Positions 27,384-35,514 of a DNA stretch of 64,000 bases are shown here, piece by piece. The position numbers and the translations under genes are program-made. Within the stretch, counting starts at the first letter, position 1, and every line of letters begins with the position of its first letter. The DNA comes from Caballeronia humi (GTDB lineage: Bacteria > Pseudomonadota > Gammaproteobacteria > Burkholderiales > Burkholderiaceae), in NCBI RefSeq assembly GCF_001544475.1, contig NZ_FCNW02000028.1:24329-88328 (forward strand), in the 5' to 3' direction. A model generated the notes under the pieces. It saw nothing but the letters and a program-made list of their open reading frames with translations. It had not been told where the DNA came from and did not search any database.

Positions 27384-28211
27384 ATGTCGCAACAACTTCA
27401 GCAGATCATCGATAACGCCTGGGAAAACCGCGCCGAGCTGTCGCCGAAAGCCGCGCCCGCGGAAGTGCGCGACGCTGTCGCTCACGCCATCGAGCAGTTG
27501 GACAAAGGCCAGCTTCGCGTCGCCGAGAAGAAAGACGGCGACTGGGTCGTCAACCAGTGGCTCAAGAAGGCCGTGCTGCTGTCGTTCCGCCTGGAAGACA
27601 ACGCGCCGATGCCGGCGGGCGGATACAGCCAGTTTTACGACAAAGTGCCGTCGAAGTTCGCCAACTACACGGCTGAAGATTTCGCGGCGGGTGGTTTCCG
27701 CGTCGTGCCGCCGGCCATCGCGCGCCGCGGCTCGTTCATCGCGAAAAACGTCGTGCTGATGCCGTCGTACACGAACATCGGCGCCTACGTCGACGAAGGC
27801 TCGATGGTCGACACGTGGGCCACCGTCGGCTCGTGCGCGCAGATCGGCAAGAACGTGCATTTGTCGGGCGGCGTGGGCATCGGCGGCGTGCTGGAGCCGC
27901 TGCAGGCGAACCCCGTCATCATCGAGGACAACTGCTTCATCGGCGCGCGCTCGGAAGTGGTGGAAGGCGTGATCGTCGAGGAAAACTCGGTCATTTCGAT
28001 GGGCGTCTATCTCGGCCAGAGCACCAAGATCTACGATCGCGAGACCGGTTCGGTCACGTATGGCCGCATTCCGGCGGGTTCGGTGGTGGTCGCGGGCAAT
28101 CTGCCGTCGAAGGACGGTTCGCACAGCCTCTACTGCGCCGTGATCGTAAAGAAGGTCGACGCCAAGACGCGCGCGAAGGTCGGCCTGAACGAGTTGCTGC
28201 GAGGCGACTGA
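27384..28211 (+). CDS. dapD: 2,3,4,5-tetrahydropyridine-2,6-dicarboxylate N-succinyltransferase
   Basis: First dedicated step of the succinylase branch: succinyl-CoA plus tetrahydrodipicolinate gives N-succinyl-2-amino-6-ketopimelate. The 275-residue product has the N-terminal helical domain and a left-handed beta helix built of hexapeptide repeats, visible around ARRGSFIAKNVVLMPSY and GGVGIGGVLEPLQ, with the VIIEDNCFIGARSEVVEGV coil after it. The ATG is at 27384. The gene ends one base before the GTG of the next gene, so the two are cotranscribed. Confidence 0.96.
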   Translation: MSQQLQQIIDNAWENRAELSPKAAPAEVRDAVAHAIEQLDKGQLRVAEKKDGDWVVNQWLKKAVLLSFRLEDNAPMPAGGYSQFYDKVPSKFANYTAEDFAAGGFRVVPPAIARRGSFIAKNVVLMPSYTNIGAYVDEGSMVDTWATVGSCAQIGKNVHLSGGVGIGGVLEPLQANPVIIEDNCFIGARSEVVEGVIVEENSVISMGVYLGQSTKIYDRETGSVTYGRIPAGSVVVAGNLPSKDGSHSLYCAVIVKKVDAKTRAKVGLNELLRGD

Positions 28212-28212
28212 C

Positions 28213-28572
28213 GTGGCGAAGAAAACCGTCGTCTACGGCATTCCGAACTGCGACACCGTGAAAAAAGCACGCGTGTGGCTGGAAGAGCACGGCGTGCCGT
28301 TCGAATTCCACGACTTCAAGAAGGCGGGAGTCTCGACGGCGCTCGTGCAGGACTGGCTGAAGGACGTGTCGCTCGATGAGCTGATCAACCGGCGCGGCAC
28401 GACCTGGCGCGGCCTGTCCGACACCTACAAGGCTGAAGCCGGCACGACCGCCGGCGCGATCGCGCTGATGATCCACAAGCCGTCGATCATCAAGCGGCCG
28501 GTCGTCGTCGTGAACGGCCGCGTGAAGACGCTCGGGTTTTCGGCCGAGCAGTACGAAACGCTGTTCGCCTGA
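28213..28572 (+). CDS. ArsC-family (Spx/MgsR-like) reductase
   Basis: A 119-residue thioredoxin-fold protein of the ArsC/YffB group. It starts at a GTG at 28213, one base after dapD. The N-terminal strand leads into GIPNCDTVKKARVWLEEHGVPFEFHDF, with a single active-site-position cysteine (Cys13), and the C-terminal part has IKRPVVVVNG. Unlike true arsenate reductases, no arsenical gene is nearby. In many proteobacteria the same family member sits between dapD and dapE. Its physiological role is unclear, so I avoid naming a substrate. Confidence 0.88.
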   Translation: MAKKTVVYGIPNCDTVKKARVWLEEHGVPFEFHDFKKAGVSTALVQDWLKDVSLDELINRRGTTWRGLSDTYKAEAGTTAGAIALMIHKPSIIKRPVVVVNGRVKTLGFSAEQYETLFA

Positions 28573-28604
28573 CCCCGACGCCCCGGCGTCGCGTCGATTA
28601 ACGC

Positions 28605-28634
28605 AAAGCCGGCCGCCGCGCCGGCATTTTTATT
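28605..28634 (+). terminator. Terminator-like hairpin before dapE
   Basis: GCCGGC (28608-28613) pairs with GCCGGC (28620-28625) across a 6-nt loop and is followed by ATTTTTATT. It ends transcription from dapC-dapD or attenuates it before dapE. Confidence 0.5.
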
Positions 28635-28649
28635 GAAAGTGGTCCATCC

Positions 28650-29789
28650 ATGTCCGGCACCCTCCTCCTCACCGAAGACCTGATCGCGCGCGCCTCCGTC
28701 ACGCCCGATGACCAGCACTGTCAGGCGCTTCTGACCGAGCGGCTCGCCGCGATCGGCTTCGACTGCGAGACCATCGAATCCAGCGGGGTCACGAACCTGT
28801 GGGCCGTGAAACGCGGCATCGACGGCACGAAAGGCAAGCTTCTCGCGTTCGCCGGCCACACCGACGTCGTGCCGACCGGTCCGCTCGAACAGTGGACATC
28901 GCCGCCCTTCACGCCGACCCATCGCGACGGCAAGCTCTTCGGACGTGGCGCGGCTGACATGAAAACGTCGATCGCGGCGTTCGTCGTGTCGAGCGAGGAG
29001 TTCGTGAAGGCGCATCCCGAGCATCGCGGCTCGCTCGCGTTCCTCATCACGAGCGACGAGGAAGGCCCCGCGACCGACGGCACCGTGAAAGTCGTCGAAG
29101 CCCTGAAGGCGCGCGGTGAGCGCATAGACTACTGCATCGTCGGCGAACCGACTTCTTCTGCCACGCTCGGCGACATGGTCAAGAACGGCCGGCGCGGCTC
29201 GATGTCGGGCAAGCTCGTCGTAAAGGGCGTGCAGGGGCATATCGCGTATCCGCATCTCGCGAAGAATCCGATTCACCTGCTCGCGCCCGCGCTCGCGGAG
29301 CTCGTCGCCGAGCATTGGGACGAAGGCAATGAATACTTCCCGCCCACGACGTGGCAAGTGTCGAACCTGACGAGCGGCACGGGCGCGACCAACGTGATCC
29401 CCGGCCACGCGGACCTGATGTTCAACTTCCGCTTTTCCACGGCGAGCACGGTGGAAGGCCTGCAGTCGCGCGTCCACGCGATCCTCGACAAGCACGAACT
29501 CGACTACGACCTCGCCTGGACCGTCAGCGGCCTGCCCTTCCTCACGCCGCGCGGCTCGCTCTCGAACGCGCTCGAAAAAGCAATCCACGATGAAACCGGC
29601 GTGCGCACCGAACTGTCTACGACGGGTGGGACGTCGGATGGCCGCTTCATCGCGCGCATCTGCGATCAGGTGGTGGAATTCGGGCCGCCGAACGGCAGCA
29701 TCCACAAGATCGACGAACATATCGAAGTGAAATTCATCGAGCCGCTAAAGAACGTGTACCGCCGCGTGCTCGAACAACTGATCGCGTAA
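28650..29789 (+). CDS. dapE: Succinyl-diaminopimelate desuccinylase
   Basis: Zinc-dependent M20 peptidase-family enzyme releasing LL-diaminopimelate and succinate. The 379-residue product has AGHTDVVPTGP (metal His near residue 70), GRGAADMKTSIAAFV (metal Asp), TSDEEGPATDG (catalytic and metal glutamates) and a dimerisation domain in the middle. The ATG is at 28650. It completes dapC, dapD and dapE in one locus. Confidence 0.95.
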   Translation: MSGTLLLTEDLIARASVTPDDQHCQALLTERLAAIGFDCETIESSGVTNLWAVKRGIDGTKGKLLAFAGHTDVVPTGPLEQWTSPPFTPTHRDGKLFGRGAADMKTSIAAFVVSSEEFVKAHPEHRGSLAFLITSDEEGPATDGTVKVVEALKARGERIDYCIVGEPTSSATLGDMVKNGRRGSMSGKLVVKGVQGHIAYPHLAKNPIHLLAPALAELVAEHWDEGNEYFPPTTWQVSNLTSGTGATNVIPGHADLMFNFRFSTASTVEGLQSRVHAILDKHELDYDLAWTVSGLPFLTPRGSLSNALEKAIHDETGVRTELSTTGGTSDGRFIARICDQVVEFGPPNGSIHKIDEHIEVKFIEPLKNVYRRVLEQLIA

Positions 29790-29807
29790 AAAACAAGGAG
29801 CCTGACG

Positions 29808-30692
29808 ATGGCGCTGCCCTTCACCACCGTGCGTGACCTGCTGCGCTTCGGCGTGTCCCGGTTCACCGAAGCCGGATTGTCGTTCGGCCACGGCTCGTCG
29901 AATGCGTACGACGAAGCCGCGTACCTGATTCTTCACACGTTGCACCTGCCGCTCGACACGCTCGAACCGTTCCTCGACGCGCGCCTGCTCGACAACGAAA
30001 TCGACGCCGTCATGAAAGTGATCGAGCGCCGCGCGAAGGATCGCGTGCCGGCGGCGTACATCACACACGAGGCGTGGATGCACGGGCATCGCTTCTACGT
30101 TGACGAACGCGTGATCGTGCCGCGCTCGTTTATCGGCGAATTGCTCCAGGACGGCTTGCAACCGTACGTCGCCGATCCCGATCAGGTCACGCGCGTGCTG
30201 GAACTGTGCACCGGCTCCGGGTGTCTCGCCATCCTCGCCGCCCAAGCGTTCGAGAACGCCGACATCGACGCGGTCGACATTTCGCCCGCTGCACTCGAAG
30301 TCGCGCATCGCAACGTGGACGACTACGGCCTCGACGACCGCATCGCGCTCTACGAAGGCGACCTCTTCGCGCCGCTGCCGGGCGTGCGCTATGAAGTGAT
30401 CGTCACGAATCCGCCGTACGTGAACGCCACCGCGATGAGCAACCTGCCCGCCGAGTACCGCCACGAGCCGGAACTGGCGCTTGCGGGCGGCGCGGACGGC
30501 ATGGACGTGGTGCGGCGGATCGTCGCCGAGGCGGGCAAGTGGCTGACCGAAGACGGCGTGCTCGTGGTCGAGATCGGCAACGAGCGGGAAAACGTGGAAG
30601 CGTCGCTGGGCGGGCTCGACCTCGTGTGGCTTTCGACTTCCGCCGGCGACGACAACGTCTTCCTGATCCAGGCCGGCGACCTGCCCGGCTGA
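29808..30692 (+). CDS. prmB: Ribosomal protein L3 N5-glutamine methyltransferase
   Basis: SAM-dependent methyltransferase modifying a glutamine of ribosomal protein L3. The 294-residue product has a helical N-terminal substrate domain, motif I (LELCTGSGCLAILAA) near residue 130, and the NPPY catalytic tetrapeptide (VTNPPYVNA, about residues 199-207) that contacts the glutamine side chain. I choose PrmB over PrmC because of the N-terminal part (VRDLLRFGVSRFTEAGLSFG) and because prmC normally sits beside prfA. A strong AAGGAG site precedes the ATG at 29808, 18 nt after dapE, so it is likely in the dap transcript. Confidence 0.9.
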   Translation: MALPFTTVRDLLRFGVSRFTEAGLSFGHGSSNAYDEAAYLILHTLHLPLDTLEPFLDARLLDNEIDAVMKVIERRAKDRVPAAYITHEAWMHGHRFYVDERVIVPRSFIGELLQDGLQPYVADPDQVTRVLELCTGSGCLAILAAQAFENADIDAVDISPAALEVAHRNVDDYGLDDRIALYEGDLFAPLPGVRYEVIVTNPPYVNATAMSNLPAEYRHEPELALAGGADGMDVVRRIVAEAGKWLTEDGVLVVEIGNERENVEASLGGLDLVWLSTSAGDDNVFLIQAGDLPG

Positions 30693-30755
30693 GCGCTTGA
30701 GCGCGCGCGACGACGGGCCGCAAGCGCCCTGCCTTCTGTAAGATGACGCAACGTC

Positions 30756-30780
30756 GGCCGGTGCCTTGAATGCACCGGCC
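30756..30780. repeat. Perfect inverted repeat before the cardiolipin synthase gene
   Basis: GGCCGGTGC (30756-30764) and GCACCGGCC (30772-30780) are perfect 9-bp arms with a 7-nt loop, 36 nt before the cls ATG. No T-run follows, so it may be a 5' leader hairpin or an operator rather than a terminator for prmB. Confidence 0.55.
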
Positions 30781-30815
30781 AGTCCCCCGATCGCCACGCC
30801 CGGCCGCGCGCATCC

Positions 30816-32297
30816 ATGCAATTCGCAGACTGGCTCCACCTCGGCACTTTCGTCATGGCGGCACACGTGCTCGGCACGATCGCCGCGTGCCATGCCGTGC
30901 TCAACACGCGCACGTCGCAAGGGGCGGTGGCGTGGGCCGTGTCGCTTGTCGCGATGCCGTATTTCACGCTGATCCCGTATCTCTTCCTCGGCCGCAGCAA
31001 GTTCGCCGGCTATATCGACGAACGCCGTCTCGAAAACGAAATCCTGCGCAGCCGCTCGCATCCCGCCGAGTGGGAATCGGGCGATGCCACCGACTCGGGC
31101 GCGCTGCAGAACGTGTCGAGCGTGCGCGGCGTCGCGGCGCCCGGCCCCGCCGAATATCTGGGCCATCCGGCCATCCGCACGCTCACGCGCCTCTCCGGCA
31201 TGCCGTTCCTGCGCGGCAACGCGGTGCGCGTCCTGATCAACGGCGATGCCACTTTTTCCGCGATCCTCGGCGCCATCGAAGCCGCCGAGCATTATGTGAT
31301 CGTGCAGTTCTTCATCGTGCGCGCGGATGCGCTCGGGCAGTTGCTGAAGGAGACGCTGATCGCGAAGGCGCAGGCGGGCGTGCGCGTGTACTTCCTCTAT
31401 GACAGCATAGGCAGCTTCGACCTGCCGCATCACTACGTAGGCGCATTGCGTGGCGCGGGCGTGGAAGTGCACAAGTTCGCGACCAAGCGCGTGTTCGTCA
31501 ACCGCTTCCAGATCAACTTCCGCAATCACCGGAAGATCGTCGTGGTGGACGGCGAGCGCGCATTCGTCGGCGGGCACAACGTGGGCGTCGAGTATCTCGG
31601 CGGCAATCCGCGGCTCTCGCCGTGGCGCGATACGCATATCGAAGTGCGCGGTCCCGCCGTGGCGAGCATCCAGTTCGTCTTTATCGAAGACTGGTACTGG
31701 GCGACCCAGCGCCTGCCGGAAGTCGGCCCGACGACGCGCTGCCCCGACGACATGCACTGCCTGGTGCTGTCGAGCGGCCCCGCCGACAAGCAGGAAACCT
31801 GCTCGCTCTTCTTCGTCGAAGCGATCAACGCCGCGCACAAGCGCATCTGGATCACGACGCCCTACCTGATCCCCGACGAAGCCGTGTTCTCGGCGCTGCG
31901 CCTCGCGGTGATGCGCGGCGTGGACGTGCGCATTTTGATTCCGAGCCGGCGCGACCATCGCGTGGTGTTCGCGGCGTCGAAGCTTTATGCCTACGACGCC
32001 GTGATGGCGGGCGTGCGCATCTTCCGCTACCGGCCGGGATTCCTGCACCAGAAGGTCGTGCTCGTCGACGACATCGCCGCCGCTATCGGCAGCGCGAATC
32101 TCGACAATCGCTCGTTTCGCCTGAACTTCGAAATCATGGTGCTGACGGTGGACCGGCGCTTCGCCGCCGAGGTCGAAACGATGCTGCTCGACGACTTCGC
32201 GGAGTCATACGAGATCGATCAGGACGATTACCGTCTGGCCCCTGCATGGCGGCGCATCGCGATGCACGTCGCGCGGCTTTTCTCGCCGATTCTCTGA
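30816..32297 (+). CDS. cls: Cardiolipin synthase (phospholipase D superfamily)
   Basis: Membrane enzyme making cardiolipin from two phosphatidylglycerols. The 493-residue product has two N-terminal membrane segments (about residues 10-30 and 38-58). A long phospholipase D core has two HKD motifs: HRKIVVVDG (His238) and HQKVVLVDD (His411), each followed downstream by GS/GHN-type asparagines. Length and order match bacterial cardiolipin synthases. Which paralogue (ClsA, ClsB or ClsC) it is cannot be decided; the two N-terminal membrane segments favour a ClsA-like form. Confidence 0.9.
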   Translation: MQFADWLHLGTFVMAAHVLGTIAACHAVLNTRTSQGAVAWAVSLVAMPYFTLIPYLFLGRSKFAGYIDERRLENEILRSRSHPAEWESGDATDSGALQNVSSVRGVAAPGPAEYLGHPAIRTLTRLSGMPFLRGNAVRVLINGDATFSAILGAIEAAEHYVIVQFFIVRADALGQLLKETLIAKAQAGVRVYFLYDSIGSFDLPHHYVGALRGAGVEVHKFATKRVFVNRFQINFRNHRKIVVVDGERAFVGGHNVGVEYLGGNPRLSPWRDTHIEVRGPAVASIQFVFIEDWYWATQRLPEVGPTTRCPDDMHCLVLSSGPADKQETCSLFFVEAINAAHKRIWITTPYLIPDEAVFSALRLAVMRGVDVRILIPSRRDHRVVFAASKLYAYDAVMAGVRIFRYRPGFLHQKVVLVDDIAAAIGSANLDNRSFRLNFEIMVLTVDRRFAAEVETMLLDDFAESYEIDQDDYRLAPAWRRIAMHVARLFSPIL

Positions 32298-32303
32298 AAG
32301 CGC

Positions 32304-32783
32304 TTAAAGCAGCTTCTCGACCTCATCGGTGATCGACTCGGGCTTCGTGATCGGCGCGAAACGCTTGACGACATTGCCCTCGCGATCGACGAGAAACTTC
32401 GTGAAATTCCACTTGATCGCCTCGATGCCGAGCACGCCCGGCTCCTTCTCCGTCAGATACTTGTAGAGCGGATGCGCGTTCGCACCGTTGACGTCGATCT
32501 TCGCGAACATCGGGAACGTGACGCCGTAGTTCTTCTCGCAGAAGCTGCCGATCTGCGCGGCGTCGCCGGGTTCCTGCTTCCCGAACTGGTTGCACGGAAA
32601 GCCGAGCACTTCCAGGCCGCGCGCCGCATAGCGCGCATATAGCTCCTGCAAGCCCTTGTATTGCGGCGTGAACCCGCATTCGCTCGCCGTGTTGACGATC
32701 AGCATGACCTTGCCGCGGTACTTGTCGAGCGCGACGGTCTGGCCGTCGAGCGTGTCGGCCGTGAAGGCGTAGAGAGAGTCCAT
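32304..32783 (-). CDS. Glutathione peroxidase (Cys type)
   Basis: Peroxidase reducing organic and hydrogen peroxides with a thiol donor. The ATG at 32783 (MDSLYAFTADTLDG) is preferred over an upstream one because GGAG sits 6 nt before it, giving 159 residues. The active-site motif NTASECGFTPQY has cysteine (Cys36) in the position of selenocysteine, with the later FPCNQFGKQEPG (Gln) and the tryptophan in IKWNFTKFLVD completing the catalytic tetrad. It converges with cls, 6 nt apart, and lies just downstream of the porin gene of the hydroxylase cluster but is separated from it by 73 nt. Confidence 0.93.
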   Translation of the reverse strand: MDSLYAFTADTLDGQTVALDKYRGKVMLIVNTASECGFTPQYKGLQELYARYAARGLEVLGFPCNQFGKQEPGDAAQIGSFCEKNYGVTFPMFAKIDVNGANAHPLYKYLTEKEPGVLGIEAIKWNFTKFLVDREGNVVKRFAPITKPESITDEVEKLL

Positions 32784-32856
32784 TCGATGCTCCGCGAGGT
32801 AAAAATCCAGTCTAAGCGAAATTCCCCGCGCGAGCATCCGGCCGAATGGTATAGGC

Positions 32857-33957
32857 TCAAAACACGTGCCGCATGCCGAGCATCGCGCCGAGCTGGTTGC
32901 CCGTCCCCGCCGAACTCGGCGCGTTGATGCCCTGCAACTGCGCGCCGATCAACCCGCCGCGATAGTCCGCGTAATCGACTTCTGCGTACACGCTCGTGCG
33001 CTTCGAGAGCCCGTAATCGAGGACCATCTGATACTGCGTCGCCGAGCCGTCCTTCGATGCGGTCTGGCCGTCCTGCAGCGTGCGCCACACGTTGCCGGAA
33101 ATGTGCGTCAAGTCGCCGACCTGCTGCGTCACGCCGCCGAAGTACATGCGGCGCTTCGAGAAATCCGTGTACTTGAGCGCGGCGAGCGCGGCCGGCGTGA
33201 ACGGCCCGTTCGGATAGGACGAGAATCCCGCGTCCAGCCGGTTCTCCACGTAGCCCGCATTGAAGCGCGTATTGCCCCACAGATACGACGCGCCGAGCGT
33301 CCAGGCCTTTGAGTGCGCGCCGTTGTTGGCGTCGGTGGCATCGACCCAGGCGGCCGCCGCGCGGAACGGCCCGCCCGAAGAATATTCGAGCATCGCGCCC
33401 ATCTGCCGCCCGTGGCTGAACTCGCCCGCCACGTTGCCGAACGAATACGACAGCTCCACCTGCACGAACTCGTAGCGCGCGACGTATTTCGCCATGTTGC
33501 TGCTCCAGACGCCCTCGGCCATCGTCGCTTCGGGCTTGAAGACGTACACCGTCGGCAACCACGCGTTCGAACTGTAGTTGCGCACCATCGCGTCGGCGAG
33601 CGGGTTGAACTGGCGGCCGAGCGTGAGCCGCCCGGCTTTCGCCGACTGCAACCCGACGAACGCCGTATTGAAGAACGGATAGGCGGGGTCGGTGATGCCG
33701 CTGTTCGGGAAGAAGCGGTTCTCAATCTGGAAGACGGCTTTCAGGCCGCCGCCCAGGTCTTCGGTGCCCTTCAGGCCGAACATGCTCTCCGACAACCCGC
33801 CGTTGCCGAGGCCGACCTTGTCGTCGCCCTTGGCGTTGGCGTTCGTCACATAGCGCACGTTTTCATCGATGAGGCCGTAGAGCGTCACGGTCGATTGCGC
33901 GCAGGCCGTGCTCAAGTCGAGCGCAAGCGCCGCGCCCAGCAGACAGGCTCGTTTCAT
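32857..33957 (-). CDS. Gram-negative trimeric porin
   Basis: Outer-membrane diffusion porin of the OmpC-like (Burkholderiales) family. The ATG at 33957 has a strong AGGAGG site 8 nt upstream; a longer frame above it lacks family features. The 366-residue product has a signal peptide (about residues 1-20, cleavage near ACAQ) and then STVTLYGLIDENVRY, the diagnostic start of this porin family. The repeated beta-strand pattern with the GLKGTEDLGGGLKAVFQIE segment follows, and it ends in phenylalanine (RHVF). It is the last gene of the putative oxidation operon and probably admits its substrate. Confidence 0.92.
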   Translation of the reverse strand: MKRACLLGAALALDLSTACAQSTVTLYGLIDENVRYVTNANAKGDDKVGLGNGGLSESMFGLKGTEDLGGGLKAVFQIENRFFPNSGITDPAYPFFNTAFVGLQSAKAGRLTLGRQFNPLADAMVRNYSSNAWLPTVYVFKPEATMAEGVWSSNMAKYVARYEFVQVELSYSFGNVAGEFSHGRQMGAMLEYSSGGPFRAAAAWVDATDANNGAHSKAWTLGASYLWGNTRFNAGYVENRLDAGFSSYPNGPFTPAALAALKYTDFSKRRMYFGGVTQQVGDLTHISGNVWRTLQDGQTASKDGSATQYQMVLDYGLSKRTSVYAEVDYADYRGGLIGAQLQGINAPSSAGTGNQLGAMLGMRHVF

Positions 33958-34058
33958 ATTGATCTCCTCCTGATTCTTTGTCTCGTGTGTGTTTTTTGTG
34001 CGAGCACTTTCCTGGCGATGAATTCGCCATGAACGTGCTCGCCGGTGCAGCCGAACGA

Positions 34059-35504
34059 CTAGCCGATCACGCGCAGAAGCTTCAGCATTTGCTCGAAGCG
34101 CGCGCCGTACGGCGGATACATGAAGCGCATGCCATTGATGCGCGATTGGAGGAACACGGGCTTCTCCTTCGACAGGGCGCGAAACCCCCATTCGCCGTGG
34201 TACGCACCCACGCCGCTCGCGCCCACGCCGCCGAACGGCTGCGCTTCCTGCCCGAAGTGCCAGAGACAATCGTTGATGGTCGCGCCGCCTGAAACCGTCT
34301 CGTTCAGCACGCGATCGCGATTGGCGGTATCGCGCCCGTACCAATAGAGTGCGAGCGGCCGGTCGCGCGCCGCGACGAACCTGATCGCGTCGCCGACATC
34401 GCCGCCATAGGTCAGCACCGGCAGAAGTGGTCCGAAGATTTCCTCCTGCATCACGGCCATGTCGGGTTTGACGTCGAGCAACAGCGTCGGCGGGAGACGC
34501 CAGCCGCCGAGAGGCGCTTTAACGTCCTTGCCCGCCTCGCCGAGCGGCACGCAGAGTGCGCCTCGCTTGCGCGCATCGCCGATCAGGCCGGTCAGCCGCC
34601 GAAACTGCCGTTCGTTGATGATCGACGTGTAGTCGGGATTGCTCGCCGCCGCCGGAAAGAGACGTTGCGCCGCCGTGATCAGTGCCTTCGCGAACGCATC
34701 GCGCGACGCAACCGGCACAAGTGCGTAGTCAGGCGCGATGCAGGTCTGCCCGGCGTTGAGCAGCTTGCCGTAGACGAGGCTCGCGGCGGCAGCATCCAGA
34801 TCAGCGGACGGATCGATGATCGCCGGCGACTTGCCGCCGAGTTCGAGCGTGACGGGCGTGAGATTCGCCGCCGCCGCGAGCGCGACGCGCCGCCCGACCG
34901 CCGTCGATCCGGTGAACACGAGGTGATCGAACGGCAGTTGCGAGAAGGCCTCCGCCGCCTCGACGCCGCCCGTGACGATCGCGAATTCGTCGGCCTGGAA
35001 ATAGCGCGGCGCCGCTTCGCGCAGCGCTTCGGCGAAACGCGGCGTGAACTCCGACAGCTTCACCATCACGCGATTGCCCGCCGCGAGCGCGGGCACGACC
35101 GGTCCCATCGACAACTGATACGGATAGTTCCACGGCGCGATCACGCCGACGACGCCGAGCGGCTGGCGCATCAGCACGTTGCGCCCCGGCCGGAACGACA
35201 GCGAGGTCGGCGCGCGACGCGTCTTCATCCAGCCGCGCAGATGTTTGCGCGCATGGCGGATCGCCGACAGGATCATCTCGAAGTCGATGAGCCGCGTCTC
35301 GTGCGTCGAGCGATGGCCGAAGTCCTCGCGAATCGCCTCGACCAGACGCGGCGCCTCGCGCTCGGTCATGCGTTCGAGGCGCGCGAGCCGGTCGAGTCGC
35401 AGCGCGAGATCGGGCGGTGGCGACGCGAGGCACGCGGCGCGCTGGAGGTCGAAACGCGCGCGCAGGTTATCGGCCGTGGGCGGTATTTCCAGACGCATGT
35501 TCAT
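34059..35504 (-). CDS. Coniferyl-aldehyde-type aldehyde dehydrogenase
   Basis: NAD(P)-dependent aldehyde dehydrogenase of the CalB branch, oxidising an aldehyde to a carboxylate. The 481-residue product has the catalytic Cys255 in NAGQTCIAPDY and the general base Glu221 in TLELGGKSP. The typical coniferyl-aldehyde-dehydrogenase ending region follows (AQPFGGVGASGVGAYHGEWGF). I start at the ATG at 35504 because GAGGA precedes it by 7 nt; a second ATG lies two codons on. It ends 101 nt from the porin and begins 10 nt from the CoA ligase, so it should feed acid to that enzyme. Substrate aromatic or aliphatic: not decidable from sequence. Confidence 0.88.
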   Translation of the reverse strand: MNMRLEIPPTADNLRARFDLQRAACLASPPPDLALRLDRLARLERMTEREAPRLVEAIREDFGHRSTHETRLIDFEMILSAIRHARKHLRGWMKTRRAPTSLSFRPGRNVLMRQPLGVVGVIAPWNYPYQLSMGPVVPALAAGNRVMVKLSEFTPRFAEALREAAPRYFQADEFAIVTGGVEAAEAFSQLPFDHLVFTGSTAVGRRVALAAAANLTPVTLELGGKSPAIIDPSADLDAAAASLVYGKLLNAGQTCIAPDYALVPVASRDAFAKALITAAQRLFPAAASNPDYTSIINERQFRRLTGLIGDARKRGALCVPLGEAGKDVKAPLGGWRLPPTLLLDVKPDMAVMQEEIFGPLLPVLTYGGDVGDAIRFVAARDRPLALYWYGRDTANRDRVLNETVSGGATINDCLWHFGQEAQPFGGVGASGVGAYHGEWGFRALSKEKPVFLQSRINGMRFMYPPYGARFEQMLKLLRVIG

Positions 35505-35514
35505 AAGACTGTCC

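Noticed and set aside
26307..28124. A 605-residue open frame opposite dapC and dapD.
   Set aside because: dapC and dapD have full motifs; the reverse reading is Arg/His-rich without domains.
29745..32048. A 767-residue open frame opposite prmB and cls.
   Set aside because: prmB and cls carry catalytic motifs; the antisense frame does not.
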